Shown here: positions 1 through 9,378 of the stretch, piece by piece
Layout of the letters: each line of letters opens with the position of its first letter
Numbering within the stretch: the stretch's first letter is position 1
DNA from: Aquitalea aquatilis
Lineage (GTDB): Bacteria > Pseudomonadota > Gammaproteobacteria > Burkholderiales > Chromobacteriaceae
Direction: 5' to 3'
DNA: 64,000 bases
NCBI RefSeq assembly: GCF_005155025.1
Contig: NZ_CP039731.1
Span: 868,001 to 932,000 of the forward strand
Position numbers and translations under genes: made by a program
The notes under the pieces: generated by a model
The model's input: only the letters and a program-made list of their open reading frames with translations
The model's database searches: none
What the model was told of the DNA's origin: nothing

Positions 1-141
1 GGCGCCATCCAGCAACACGACATGCTCGCCCGGCTGAATGATGTCGCCAGCCTTGAGAATGCGCTCGTGTCCCTGGGCATCGATGACTTTGACAACACCG
101 TGGATGGCAACAACCTGACCTTGGATCGCGGGGGCATTCAT
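1..141 (-). CDS. Giant surface adhesin (LapA/BapA-type), N-terminal fragment
   Basis: Only the first 47 codons are in the window; the gene runs off the left edge on the minus strand. The start ATG (139-141) is preceded by AGGAG at a good distance. The translated start (MNAPAIQGQVVAIHG, then a KVIDAQG turn and a GDIIQPGEHVVLLDG end) resembles the N-terminal retention module of LapA-like RTX adhesins, which plugs the outer-membrane TolC-like pore and keeps the adhesin on the cell surface. The neighbouring LapB/LapC-like secretion genes in the same direction support this. The repeats, the RTX C-terminus and any LapG cleavage site are outside the window, so the size and the c-di-GMP-controlled release are inference. 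Confidence 0.7.
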   Translation of the reverse strand, partial: MNAPAIQGQVVAIHGVVKVIDAQGHERILKAGDIIQPGEHVVLLDGA

Positions 142-157
142 AACTGACTCCTGAAGA

Positions 158-173
158 CGCAATAAGTATTGCG
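158..173. promoter_or_regulatory. Inverted repeat in the adhesin leader
   Basis: CGCAATA-AG-TATTGCG is a perfect 7-bp inverted repeat with a 2-bp centre, 17 bases upstream of the adhesin start codon and just before its ribosome binding site. It could be an operator for the LuxR-type regulator encoded next door, or an RNA hairpin affecting translation. Neither is shown by sequence alone. Confidence 0.35.
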
Positions 174-251
174 CCCAGATTAGTCAGGAGACTGGGAAAA
201 ACCTATTGTACTGAAGGGCAATTTCCTAATTATTTTCAGAAACTTCCTAGC

Positions 252-297
252 ATTGTTTAAAAACAAAGCCGCAGTGCCAAGCAGGCACTACGGCTTT
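252..297 (-). terminator. Intrinsic terminator after the LuxR-type gene
   Basis: A 14-bp stem with one mismatch (265-278 with 284-297, loop AAGCA) is followed on the minus strand by a T-rich tract (plus-strand 252-264). It ends the secretion-regulator operon, so the adhesin is likely transcribed from its own promoter between 142 and 251. Confidence 0.8.
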
Positions 298-317
298 GCA
301 CGCTAACAGGAGGAAGA

Positions 318-926
318 CTAGCCGCCCGTCAGCTTCAGCAGCAGCTGCAGACGGTCTTCCACCCCGAATTTCTGGAATACCGATGTCAGGTGCGCCTTGA
401 CCGTGCGTTCGGAAATATCCAGCAAACGGGCAATCTCCTTGTTGGCTTTCCCCTGACGCAGCGCCTCCACCACCGCCAGCTCGCGCTCGGACAATTTGGC
501 AGCCAGCGGCGATGCCGGTGTCGCTGGCAGGCGGCTGCCGAAACGGGCGCACAACTGCTGCATGATGCTGCGGCCCACCCAGGTGCCGCCAGCGGCTACG
601 GTCTCGAACATCTGCAGCAGCAAATCGCCCGTGCTCATGGCATGGGCATAGCCCACCGCTCCGCATTGCAGCCAGTACAGGCCTTCCGCATCGCTGGGCT
701 GCGAGGACAGCGCCAGTACCCGGCAATGACGGCAGGCCTGGACGATGTCCTGCTCCACCACGCTTTGCTGGGCCAGATCGACCAGCACCAGGCTGTCCGC
801 CGCCACGGCATGGCGGTTGAGCACCGCCAGATCAGCCAATCGCAAGGCATCTTGCAGGCCCAGGCTATCGGCCCAGTAGTCGGCCAGCGCCGGGCTGGCC
901 GTAATCAGGATCACACTGTCGCTCAT
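318..926 (-). CDS. LuxR-family response-regulator-like transcription factor
   Basis: The 202-residue protein has a receiver-like N-terminal half and a C-terminal LuxR/GerE helix-turn-helix (about residues 140-200, with LSERELAVVEAL, NKEIARLLDISERTVKAHL). The receiver half is weakly conserved; an Asp in LVLVDLAQ sits near the usual phospho-acceptor position, but the acidic pocket is not obvious. The start codon overlaps the stop of the upstream adaptor gene by the ATGA arrangement (923-926), so it is translationally coupled to the secretion genes. A terminator follows. It probably controls adhesin or biofilm genes, perhaps the adhesin 180 bases downstream; the target is inference. Confidence 0.75.
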   Translation of the reverse strand: MSDSVILITASPALADYWADSLGLQDALRLADLAVLNRHAVAADSLVLVDLAQQSVVEQDIVQACRHCRVLALSSQPSDAEGLYWLQCGAVGYAHAMSTGDLLLQMFETVAAGGTWVGRSIMQQLCARFGSRLPATPASPLAAKLSERELAVVEALRQGKANKEIARLLDISERTVKAHLTSVFQKFGVEDRLQLLLKLTGG

Positions 927-2332
927 CGTTCGGTCAAAGCCTCTGCCTTGGCGCGCAGCACCGGTTTCAACAGGTAGGAAAGAATGCTCTTCTTGCCGGT
1001 CATGATGTCCACCTGGGCCACCATGCCCGGAATGATGGGCAGGTGCTTCTCGCCCAGCGCGCCCTGTCTGGTACGCACCTTGACGATATAAAAGGCATTG
1101 CCCTTGTCATCGGTCACCGTATCGGCACCGATTTCCTGCAAGCTGCCCTCCATCCCGCCATACACGGTGTAGTCATAGGCGGTAAAACGCACCATGGCAC
1201 GCTGACCAGGGCGCAGGAAGGCAATGTCGCGTGGCGAAACACGGGTTTCGATCATCAGCGAGTCTTCCAGCGGCACGATTTCCAGAATGTCCTTGCCCGG
1301 CTGCACCACACCACCAATGGTGTTGACGAACAGGCGCTTGACCTCGCCCTTCACCGGCGAGCGCACCTCGGACAGCTTCACCTTGTCCGCCAGGCCGGAA
1401 CTGCCTGCCGACAGGCTGTTGATCTTGCCCATGGTGTCGGACAGATCAGCACTGGCCTGATTGCGGAAATTCAGCTCCACTTCCTGAATCTTGTGGTTGG
1501 CTTCGCTGATGGCAGCCTGCAGCTTGGGAATCTGCGCCCCGGCCATGTCGCGCTCGCCCAGATAGCGCGATACATCGCGCTGCAGGCGCAGCAGGTCGAC
1601 ATCGGACACCGCGCCGGATTCCTTCAGGGGCTTGGTAACGGCCAGCTCGCGCTGGGTCAGCTGATAGCCTTGCTGCGCCTGTTCGTATCTGGCGCGCACC
1701 TCGTTCAACTCCTGCGAACGCTGGGTCAGCTCCTGGCGGGCAATGGACACCGTGGCATCCAGTTCGCGGCGCTTGGTCAGGTACAGATCCATTTCCTGCT
1801 TGGCCACATCGGGAGCCTGGGCGCTGACTTCCTTGGGCAGTTCGAACGGCACATTATTGGCGATGGCCCGCAGCCGTGCCGCCTTGCCGAGCAGGGACAG
1901 ATACTGCGCCTGGTTTTCGTTGAGCGAGGAAACAAAGCGGGTATTGTCGATATTCAGCAGCAGTTGGCCTTTTTGCACGATCTGGCCTTCCTTCACCAGA
2001 ATCTTGGAGACCACGCCACCATCCAGGCTCTGGATGTGCTGGTTTTGCGAAACCGGCACCACCTTGCCCTCACCGCGGGCCACTTCATCGATCTGCGACA
2101 GGCCGGCCCACAGCAGGGCCACCACCAACAGGCCCAGCATGGTCCAGACAAACACGCGCGGCCGCCCCGGGTTTTGTTCCAGAATGGCCCAGTCGCCATC
2201 GGTGGCGAAGTCCAGCCGGTCTTGCAGGTCGCGCGCGGCGGCCCAGTCCATCAGCTTGTCCCAGTAGGGCGAGGTTTTGTCCTGCCCGCGCAGGATCCAG
2301 CCTTGCAGCTTTTGCTTCCAGGTCGTTTTCAT
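923..2332 (-). CDS. Type I secretion membrane-fusion protein, HlyD/LapC family
   Basis: Periplasmic adaptor linking the inner-membrane ABC exporter to a TolC-like pore. The ATG at 2330-2332 is preferred over an in-frame TTG three bases earlier; it overlaps the upstream stop by one base (TGATG). The 469-residue product has one transmembrane helix at about residues 60-80 (VWTMLGLLVVALLWAGL), a lipoyl-like half motif (IQSLDGGVVSKILVKEGQ), a long helical hairpin region (about 150-320) and a beta-barrel C-terminus ending with the PGMVAQVDIMTGKKS signature of the family. Length is normal. It sits between the ABC transporter and the LuxR-type gene, and presumably exports the adhesin encoded at 1-141. 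Confidence 0.9.
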   Translation of the reverse strand: MKTTWKQKLQGWILRGQDKTSPYWDKLMDWAAARDLQDRLDFATDGDWAILEQNPGRPRVFVWTMLGLLVVALLWAGLSQIDEVARGEGKVVPVSQNQHIQSLDGGVVSKILVKEGQIVQKGQLLLNIDNTRFVSSLNENQAQYLSLLGKAARLRAIANNVPFELPKEVSAQAPDVAKQEMDLYLTKRRELDATVSIARQELTQRSQELNEVRARYEQAQQGYQLTQRELAVTKPLKESGAVSDVDLLRLQRDVSRYLGERDMAGAQIPKLQAAISEANHKIQEVELNFRNQASADLSDTMGKINSLSAGSSGLADKVKLSEVRSPVKGEVKRLFVNTIGGVVQPGKDILEIVPLEDSLMIETRVSPRDIAFLRPGQRAMVRFTAYDYTVYGGMEGSLQEIGADTVTDDKGNAFYIVKVRTRQGALGEKHLPIIPGMVAQVDIMTGKKSILSYLLKPVLRAKAEALTER

Positions 2333-4500
2333 CAATTCGCCCTCCCTACCTGGCCCTGCTGCAATGCCTGAATCACGGCGGCTTTTTCGCCGTCGGCCAC
2401 GATGGTGCCGTTGTCGATCACGATCAGCCGGTCTGCCAGCTCGAGCAAGGCATTGTGGTGGGTCACCATGATCATGGTCTTGCCGGCCATCACCTTCACC
2501 AGCATCTGCTTGATCTGGTTTTCGGTGCTGTTGTCCATATTGCTGGTCGGTTCGTCCATCAACAGGATGGGCGGTGCATTCAGCAGCGCACGGGCGATGG
2601 TGACGGCCTTGCGCTGGCCGCCGGACAGCGAATCGCCGCGCTCGCCAATAATCATGTCAAAACCCTGCGGATGGCCGTTGATGAACTCGGCCAGGCCGGC
2701 CAGTTCGGCCGCTGCGGCAATGCTGGCATCGTGCGCATGCGGCGCGCCCATGGCGATGTTCTGGCGCAAAGTGCCATAGAACAGTACCGAATCCTGCGGC
2801 ACATAGCCGATATGGCGGCGCAATTCAGCCGGGTCGATCTGGTTGATATCGATGCCGTCAACGCGTACCGAGCCTTCCGTTGGCCGGAACAGGCCGAGAA
2901 TCAGTTTTTGCAGGGTGGTCTTGCCAGAGCCGACACGGCCGATAATGGCCACCCGCTCGCCCGCCTTGATCTTGAACGACACATTGCGCAAGGCCACTTG
3001 CGGATTGTCCGGGTAGCTGAAGGACACATTGCGGAATTCGATCTCACCCTGAAAACTGGTGCGATGGAAGAAATTGGCATCCTGCTCGCGCTCCACCGGC
3101 ATTTTCATGAAGCCATCCAGCGAAGACAGCGAGGTCTTGGCATTGTGGTACTGGGTCAGCAGCCCCACCAGCTGGCCTAACGGTGCCATGGCACGGCCGG
3201 ACAACATCACCGCCGCAATCACCCCGCCCTGCGAGGTATTGCCGTCCATGATCTGGTACACACCCAGCACCAGCATCACGATGGAAACCAGCTGGGTAAT
3301 AAAGCCGGCAAAGGTATTGGCCGAGGTCGCCAGCAGCTTCAGCCGCGCGCCCACCTGGGCCAGATACAGCGTGCCCTGCTCCCAGTGCCCCTGTTGCTGG
3401 CCTTCGGCCGCCAGGATCTTGATGGTTTCCAGCCCGGCCAGATTTTCCACCAACTGGGCATTACGCTGGGCCGAAGCACGCAGGGTGGCTTCGGTCAGCT
3501 CTTTCATTTTTTCCTGGATCAACAAGGCAAACACGATCATCAGCACCCCGCCCACCACCACCGGCAAGGTCAGCAGCGGCGACACCCACAGGATGGCCAG
3601 CAGGAAGATCAGCACGAAAGGCAGGTCGATCAGCGCCGTGATGGAGGCCGAGGCGATGAAATCGCGCACCGTTTCAAAGGCGCGCAGATTGGACGAGAAC
3701 GCCCCCACCGAGGCCGGCCGGGCTTCCATGCGAATACCCAGCACCCGCTCCATGATCAGGCTGGACAGGGTCACGTCCACCCGCTTGCTGGCCAGGTCGA
3801 TCAGATAGGCCCGGGTCATCTTCAGCAGGAAATCGAAAATCAGCGCCAAGAGACCGCCAATCGCCAGTACCCATAGCGTTTCGGTCGCCATATTGGGTAC
3901 CACCCGGTCGTAGACATTCATCGACACCAGTGGAATGACCAGCGCAAACAGGTTGATCAGCAAGGCGGCGATCATCGAATCGCGATACAGCGGCAGACCA
4001 CCGTAAACCGTCTGCCAGAACCAGTGGCGCGAACGGATCTCGCCCAGTTCGGGCGCGCGGCGTTCGAAATTGAAGCGTGGCCGCACAAAAATGGCCAGGC
4101 CGGCATATTTCCCGGCCAGATCAGCCAGCGGAATGCTGGTTTCCGCTTCGGTCAGCTCGGCAAAACTCACGCGCGCCATGCCGCTTTCGCGGTCGATCCC
4201 ACGCAGGATGCAAGCCTCATCGCCGTGCAACAGCAGCACGGCCGGCAGCAGCTGCTCGCGCAGCTTGTCCAGCGGCTGGCGCACCACGCGCGAAGTCAGG
4301 CCGATCCGCCGCGCCGAGCGCGAAAACATCGAGGGATTCAGCCGGTTGTTGATCAGGGGAATACCCGCTACCAGCGACTCGCGGGTGGCGTTGATGCCAT
4401 AGGAACGCGCCAGAGCGAACAGGCAATCCAGCAAGGGGTCCAGATGGGTTGCCTGCAGGGGAATGGAGCTATGTTGCGGTTCCGGTGAAGGGGAATGCAT
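2332..4500 (-). CDS. Type I secretion ABC transporter/ATPase, LapB family
   Basis: Inner-membrane exporter of 722 residues with three parts: an N-terminal C39-like domain (about 20-150) that lacks an evident catalytic Cys, as in LapB/HlyB-type exporters; a six-helix ABC membrane domain (about 175-460); and a nucleotide-binding domain from about 485. Walker A (GRVGSGKTT) is near 521, the signature LSGGQR near 625 and Walker B (ILLMDEPTS) near 645. The degenerate C39 domain usually docks unfolded RTX substrate rather than cutting it. First gene of the operon with the adaptor and the regulator; a putative promoter lies at 4563-4590. Confidence 0.9.
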   Translation of the reverse strand: MHSPSPEPQHSSIPLQATHLDPLLDCLFALARSYGINATRESLVAGIPLINNRLNPSMFSRSARRIGLTSRVVRQPLDKLREQLLPAVLLLHGDEACILRGIDRESGMARVSFAELTEAETSIPLADLAGKYAGLAIFVRPRFNFERRAPELGEIRSRHWFWQTVYGGLPLYRDSMIAALLINLFALVIPLVSMNVYDRVVPNMATETLWVLAIGGLLALIFDFLLKMTRAYLIDLASKRVDVTLSSLIMERVLGIRMEARPASVGAFSSNLRAFETVRDFIASASITALIDLPFVLIFLLAILWVSPLLTLPVVVGGVLMIVFALLIQEKMKELTEATLRASAQRNAQLVENLAGLETIKILAAEGQQQGHWEQGTLYLAQVGARLKLLATSANTFAGFITQLVSIVMLVLGVYQIMDGNTSQGGVIAAVMLSGRAMAPLGQLVGLLTQYHNAKTSLSSLDGFMKMPVEREQDANFFHRTSFQGEIEFRNVSFSYPDNPQVALRNVSFKIKAGERVAIIGRVGSGKTTLQKLILGLFRPTEGSVRVDGIDINQIDPAELRRHIGYVPQDSVLFYGTLRQNIAMGAPHAHDASIAAAAELAGLAEFINGHPQGFDMIIGERGDSLSGGQRKAVTIARALLNAPPILLMDEPTSNMDNSTENQIKQMLVKVMAGKTMIMVTHHNALLELADRLIVIDNGTIVADGEKAAVIQALQQGQVGRAN

Positions 4501-4562
4501 GCGCTGCCCTCAATATGCTTTTGTTGTTGGCGGCTGGTGAGCGGGTCGCCGTTAATGCCGAC

Positions 4563-4590
4563 ATTCTAATGGAAGCTGCTATATCGGCAA
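4563..4590 (-). promoter_or_regulatory. Putative sigma-70 promoter for the type I secretion operon
   Basis: Minus-strand TTGCCG (4585-4590), a 16-base spacer and TAGAAT (4563-4568) lie in an AT-rich stretch (4563-4680) about 60 bases upstream of the exporter gene. The boxes match consensus at 4 and 5 of 6 positions. The rest of 4501-4683 shows no gene. Confidence 0.4.
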
Positions 4591-4683
4591 ATTGTTAAGA
4601 ATAGTTAAAATATTTACTTGAAAATAATGCCATTAAAAGCTGTTATTTTTAGTACTTCATTGTAATTACAGCTGAATCCTCAT

Positions 4684-4709
4684 AAAAAAACCTGCACAAG
4701 GCAGGTTTT
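4684..4709 (-). terminator. Intrinsic terminator after the DUF2069 gene
   Basis: Stem AAAACCTGC/GCAGGTTTT (4687-4695 with 4701-4709, loop ACAAG), followed on the minus strand by a run of T. It closes the tat-DUF2069 transcription unit and separates it from the secretion operon. Confidence 0.85.
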
Positions 4710-4734
4710 GAAAAAAATATCAGCCGCACTGGAC

Positions 4735-5082
4735 TCAATGCGCAGGTCGTTTGAAGCTGCGGGCAAAGCCCAGCACGCAGGCAAAAAACAGTACGCTGAT
4801 GGCTACCTCGCACAGGGCCAGCGTCTGCGACAGGCCACGGTCACCCCAGCTGCGCATGATGCCTTCGGTGAAGAACGCCAGAATGAACATGCTGGACCAC
4901 TGATAGGTATACAACCGCTCTTTCAGGATGCCCATCAGCGGGGCCAGCAGCACAACCGCCTTGAGCGCCAGGAAGGAGCCGCCCGGCCGCAGTGGTGCCA
5001 GCCACAGCTCCCAGGCCAGGGTCAGCAGAATCAGCGCCACCAGACTGGCAGTCGCTCCATAGTGAAACAGTTTGCGGTTCAT
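4735..5082 (-). CDS. DUF2069 small membrane protein
   Basis: The 115-residue hydrophobic protein has about four membrane segments. I placed the start at the ATG 5080-5082 (MNRKLFHYG), which overlaps the tatC stop by ATGA; a longer upstream reading would lie inside tatC. The DUF2069 family is of unknown function and is commonly encoded in betaproteobacteria. Here it is the last gene of the his-hinT-tat strand, followed directly by a terminator. No enzymatic motif is visible. Confidence 0.75.
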   Translation of the reverse strand: MNRKLFHYGATASLVALILLTLAWELWLAPLRPGGSFLALKAVVLLAPLMGILKERLYTYQWSSMFILAFFTEGIMRSWGDRGLSQTLALCEVAISVLFFACVLGFARSFKRPAH

Positions 5083-5822
5083 TTTTCCTGATTTCCGGCG
5101 GGTTCGGCTGGCGCGGGACGCGCCATGAATGCAGCCATGATGATGCCTACTTCGTACAGCAACCACAGCGGCACCGCCAGCATGGTTTGCGACAAGACAT
5201 CGGGGGGGGTCACCACCGCGGCCACCACGAAGGCGCCGACGATGACATAAGGCCGGCCCTCGCGCAGCTTGGCCACCGACACCACCCCCATGCGCACCAG
5301 CACGATGACGATGATGGGGACTTCAAAGGTGACGCCAAAGGCCAGGAACATACCCATGACGAAGGACAAATACTTGTCGATGTCCGTCATCATGCTCACC
5401 CCGCTGGGCGTCATCATGGAAAAGAAATGAAACGCCACCGGAAACACCAGGAAATAAGCAAAACTCATCCCCAGCAAAAACAGCAGCACGCTGGCCACCA
5501 CCAAGGGCAGGATCAGCTTCTTTTCATGGCTGTACAGCCCAGGGGCCACAAAGGCCCAGATCTGATACAGGGTATTGGGCAGGGAGATGAGGAAGGCCAC
5601 CAGCATGGTGAGCTTCATCGGCACGAAAAAGGTGGCGGTGACTTCGGTGGCGATCATGCTGCCACCATTGGGCAGCGCATCCAGCAGCGGCTTGGCCAGC
5701 AGATGGTAGATGTCAGCAGACCAGTGAAACAGGCCGAGAAACACCAGCAGCAGTCCCAGAATGGCGCGCACCAGCCGTGTACGCAATTCCAGCAGGTGGG
5801 CAAGCAGAGGTTGTTCGTTCAT
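5079..5822 (-). CDS. tatC: Twin-arginine translocase subunit TatC
   Basis: The 247-residue multi-spanning inner-membrane protein is the receptor that binds twin-arginine signal peptides. It begins with the family pattern LLAHLLELRTRLVRA and has the six hydrophobic segments expected, including the PGLYSHEK loop after the second. It overlaps tatB by ATGA (5819-5822) and the DUF2069 gene downstream. Length is normal. It works with TatA and TatB, encoded directly upstream, to export folded proteins. Confidence 0.97.
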   Translation of the reverse strand: MNEQPLLAHLLELRTRLVRAILGLLLVFLGLFHWSADIYHLLAKPLLDALPNGGSMIATEVTATFFVPMKLTMLVAFLISLPNTLYQIWAFVAPGLYSHEKKLILPLVVASVLLFLLGMSFAYFLVFPVAFHFFSMMTPSGVSMMTDIDKYLSFVMGMFLAFGVTFEVPIIVIVLVRMGVVSVAKLREGRPYVIVGAFVVAAVVTPPDVLSQTMLAVPLWLLYEVGIIMAAFMARPAPAEPAGNQEK

Positions 5823-6331
5823 GCGTGAGGGCGGGATTCGGTAGCAGGCTGCGCGGCAGCCGGAGGAGGATCATCAAACAGGTCGAGCTGGTTTTCGTCG
5901 CGCGCAGGCGGTTCGGCCGCACTGTTTTCCACCACCAGTGCCGACACCACGGCCGCTGGCGCGGCAGGTGCCTGCAGATCAAGCCCACCGTGAATGCTGC
6001 GTTCGGCTTCCACGAAGGGGGCGGTGGCCTCGCCGGATAGCTGTTGCAACTGGGCAGACTGCTCGGCCATCACCTGGCGCACGCCCTGCACTTCGCTTTC
6101 CATCTGCGACTTGAAGCTATTGGCCGCATCCTGGATATCGTTGCGCAGGCCATCCAGCCCGCTCAGATTGGCCTGCTGATGGATGTCGGCCTTGACGCTG
6201 GCAACAAAACGCTGCGCGCGCGCCACCAGCGCACCCAGAGTACGGGCCACGGTGGGCAGCCGCTCGGGCCCCAGCACCACCAGGGCCACGATGCCGATCA
6301 GGAGGATCTCACCAAAACTGATATCGAACAC
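5819..6331 (-). CDS. tatB: Sec-independent translocase subunit TatB
   Basis: The 170-residue protein starts with the single TatB membrane helix (FGEILLIGIVALVVLGPERLP). An amphipathic helix and a long Ala/Glu/Pro-rich cytoplasmic tail follow. It forms the signal-peptide receptor complex with TatC. It follows tatA by 15 bases and is coupled to tatC by a 4-base overlap. Confidence 0.95.
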   Translation of the reverse strand: MFDISFGEILLIGIVALVVLGPERLPTVARTLGALVARAQRFVASVKADIHQQANLSGLDGLRNDIQDAANSFKSQMESEVQGVRQVMAEQSAQLQQLSGEATAPFVEAERSIHGGLDLQAPAAPAAVVSALVVENSAAEPPARDENQLDLFDDPPPAAAQPATESRPHA

Positions 6332-6346
6332 GGCGCGCCCTGTGGG

Positions 6347-6550
6347 TTATTTCTTGTCGGATTCGTTGTCGATGATGCGGCCAGATTCGGCAGGCTTGTC
6401 GGCCTTTTCGTTCTCGCCCTTCATGCCTTCCTTGAAGCCGCGCACCGCGCCGCCCAGGTCTTCACCCACGTTTTTCAGTTTTTTGGTGCCGAAAATCAGC
6501 ACCACGATCAACAGCACCACCAGCCAGTGCCAGATACTGAAAGAACCCAT
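6347..6550 (-). CDS. tatA: Sec-independent translocase subunit TatA
   Basis: The 67-residue protein has one N-terminal membrane helix ([19 protein letters not shown]), the FGxKKL hinge, an amphipathic helix beginning KNVGEDLGG, and a charged tail. This is the pore-forming Tat subunit. It lies 58 bases downstream of hinT and just upstream of tatB. Confidence 0.95.
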   Translation of the reverse strand: MGSFSIWHWLVVLLIVVLIFGTKKLKNVGEDLGGAVRGFKEGMKGENEKADKPAESGRIIDNESDKK

Positions 6551-6608
6551 TGCTACTTCCTTTCCAAATAGTCTGGCGCGCCGGCAAGCGGCGCACCGTC
6601 AAAACCGT

Positions 6609-6932
6609 TCAGCCCTTGTGGCCGAAAACATGCACATGCAGGTGGAACACTTCCTGGCCACCGCCACGACCGGTATTGATGCCGGTCTTGAAGCCGGCGC
6701 TCAGGCCCTGCTCTGCTGCCAGTTTCGGCACCAAGCCCATGATGCGGCCCAGCAAGGCTTCGTGTTCCGGGCCGCAGTCGGCCAGCGAGGCCACATGCAG
6801 CTTGGGAATGATCAGGAAATGCACCGGTGCAATCGGGCGGATGTCATGGAAGGCGACGACATCCGCGTCTTCGTAAATCTTGTTGCAAGGGATGTCCCCT
6901 GCGGCGATCTTGCAGAAAATGCAGTCACTCAT
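6609..6932 (-). CDS. hinT: HIT-family purine nucleoside phosphoramidase
   Basis: The 107-residue protein begins with the CIFCKIAAGDIP start of HinT proteins and ends with the histidine triad HLHVHVFGHKG. HinT proteins hydrolyse adenosine 5'-phosphoramidates; the physiological role is unclear. It lies 22 bases downstream of hisE and upstream of tatA, a linkage common in betaproteobacteria. Confidence 0.95.
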   Translation of the reverse strand: MSDCIFCKIAAGDIPCNKIYEDADVVAFHDIRPIAPVHFLIIPKLHVASLADCGPEHEALLGRIMGLVPKLAAEQGLSAGFKTGINTGRGGGQEVFHLHVHVFGHKG

Positions 6933-6954
6933 TGCTTGGTCCTGTACGAATGGT

Positions 6955-7275
6955 TCAGGAAGGACGGGAGGCTTTTTCGTCGATGCCGGAAATGCCCTCG
7001 CGGCGATGCAGCTCCATCAGCACATCTTCCGGGCGCAGGCCATGATAAGCCAGCAACACCATGGTGTGGAACCACAGGTCAGCGACTTCGCGCACCAGAT
7101 GCAGCTTGTCCTTGTCCTTGGAGGCCATCAGGGTTTCGGCGGCTTCTTCTGCCACCTTTTTCAGAATGGCGTCTTCACCCTTGTGAAACAGCGAGGCGAC
7201 ATAAGAGGACTGGGGGCTCGCTTCGCGGCGGGCTTCCAGCGTATCGGCAACCGTCTTGAGCACATCGAAGGTCAT
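6955..7275 (-). CDS. hisE: Phosphoribosyl-ATP diphosphatase HisE
   Basis: Second step of histidine synthesis: removes pyrophosphate from phosphoribosyl-ATP. The 106-residue all-helical MazG-like protein carries the metal-binding EEAAE pattern (residues about 42-46) and the REVADLWFH helix. It is separate from HisI, encoded 124 bases upstream on the same strand, whereas enterobacteria fuse the two. The 7276-7399 gap shows no clear ORF or terminator. Confidence 0.95.
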   Translation of the reverse strand: MTFDVLKTVADTLEARREASPQSSYVASLFHKGEDAILKKVAEEAAETLMASKDKDKLHLVREVADLWFHTMVLLAYHGLRPEDVLMELHRREGISGIDEKASRPS

Positions 7276-7399
7276 GATGCTTCACCTTTGCATACTGGGA
7301 ATTCGGCAAGTATAGGCCGATTCGGACATCGGCCGTTAGCGCTTGGCATGGGCTGCCATTGTAGCGGGTGAGCATTGCCGCCATTTGATGCGGCGCAAC

Positions 7400-7785
7400 T
7401 CAGTGCTGGTGATAAATAGCGTGCGGGTCTTTCAGCACGGCATCCACTACCGTCCAGCCACCATGTTCAAAGCGGCGGTAGAAGCAGCTTTCGCGGCCGG
7501 TATGGCAGGCAATGCCGCCGGCCTGCTGGATCTGCATCACGATCACGTCGCCATCGCAATCCAGCCGCAGCTCCTGCACGGTTTGCAGGTGGCCCGACTC
7601 CTCGCCCTTTTTCCACAGTTTCTGGCGCGAGCGGCTCCAGTAGTGGGCAATGCCGGTATCAGCGGTCAGTTGCAGGCTTTCGCGGTTCATCCAGGCCACC
7701 ATCAGCACACGGCCGCTGGCGCTATCCTGGGCAATCGCCGTCACCAGGCCCTGGGCATCCCATTTGACTTCATCCAGCCAGTCGC

Positions 7786-7789
<4 letters not shown>
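7400..7789 (-). CDS. hisI: Phosphoribosyl-AMP cyclohydrolase HisI
   Basis: Third step of histidine synthesis: opens the purine ring of phosphoribosyl-AMP. The 129-residue protein shows the metal-binding signature [14 protein letters not shown] and the [11 protein letters not shown] motif, whose Cys residues bind zinc. The start overlaps the hisF stop by 4 bases. No HisE domain is attached. Confidence 0.95.
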
Positions 7790-8553
<764 letters not shown>

Positions 8554-8563
8554 GTTCACGACA

Positions 8564-8599
8564 CAAAAAAAGCTTGGCCGAAGAATCTTCGGCCAAGCT
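8564..8599 (-). terminator. Strong intrinsic terminator between hisA and hisF
   Basis: A perfect 13-bp stem (8571-8583 with 8587-8599, loop AAT) is followed on the minus strand by seven T (plus 8564-8570). It lies inside the co-directional his cluster, so transcription from hisA into hisF is expected to be reduced or conditional. The stem shares a 13-base word (TGGCCGAAGAATC) with the gap terminator at 46629-46664. Confidence 0.85.
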
Positions 8600-8615
8600 G
8601 GGGTTTAAGGCAGGA

Positions 8616-9359
8616 TCAGGCCCCGGACAGTTCGTCGGCCAGCGTCTGCGCGGCAGCGAAGTCGATGCTGCCCTCGTAGATGGCCCGTCCGGTAATGGCA
8701 CCTTCGATGCCTTCGTCTTCCACCGCACACAGATTGCGCACATCATCCAGATTGGTCAGGCCGCCAGAGGCGACGACCGGAATGGTGAGTGCCTGTGCCA
8801 GCTTGACGGTGGCTTCGATATTGACGCCGTTCATCATGCCGTCGCGGCCGATGTCGGTGTAGATCACCGAATTGACGCCGTAGTCCTCGAAGCGCTTGGC
8901 TAGGTCAATCACATTGTGATTGGTGATCTTGGCCCAGCCATCGATGGCGACCATGCCATCCTTGGCATCCAGGCCGACAATCACCTGACCGGGGAAAGCA
9001 TCGCAGGCATCATGCAGGAAGCCGGGGGTTTTCACCGCCGCCGTCCCGATGATGACGTAGGCCAGGCCCATGTCGAGGTATTTTTCGATGGTGTCCAGAT
9101 CGCGAATGCCGCCACCCAGCTGAACCGGCATGTCATCGCCCACTTCCTGCAGAATCGAGCGGATGATGTTCAGGTTCTTGGGTTTGCCGGCAAAGGCACC
9201 GTTCAGGTCAACCAGATGCAGACGACGGGCTCCCTGGTCTCGCCAGTGAGTGGCCACCTTGACCGGATCGTCAGAAAACACGGTGGCATCGTCCATAACG
9301 CCTTGTTTCAGGCGTACGCATTGACCATCCTTGAGGTCGATAGCGGGTATAAGCAGCAT
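8616..9359 (-). CDS. hisA: ProFAR isomerase HisA
   Basis: Fourth step of histidine synthesis: isomerises the aminoaldose ProFAR to the aminoketose PRFAR. The 247-residue TIM-barrel protein starts [16 protein letters not shown] with the catalytic Asp in IDL, and carries [13 protein letters not shown] and [13 protein letters not shown], the second catalytic Asp region. hisH lies 19 bases upstream. A strong terminator sits just beyond its stop. Confidence 0.96.
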   Translation of the reverse strand: MLLIPAIDLKDGQCVRLKQGVMDDATVFSDDPVKVATHWRDQGARRLHLVDLNGAFAGKPKNLNIIRSILQEVGDDMPVQLGGGIRDLDTIEKYLDMGLAYVIIGTAAVKTPGFLHDACDAFPGQVIVGLDAKDGMVAIDGWAKITNHNVIDLAKRFEDYGVNSVIYTDIGRDGMMNGVNIEATVKLAQALTIPVVASGGLTNLDDVRNLCAVEDEGIEGAITGRAIYEGSIDFAAAQTLADELSGA

Positions 9360-9378
9360 GGTGCTAGATCAACGTAAG

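Noticed and set aside
1043-2371. A 442-codon plus-strand frame
   Set aside because: It is antisense to the HlyD-family gene; its composition is that of a reverse shadow.
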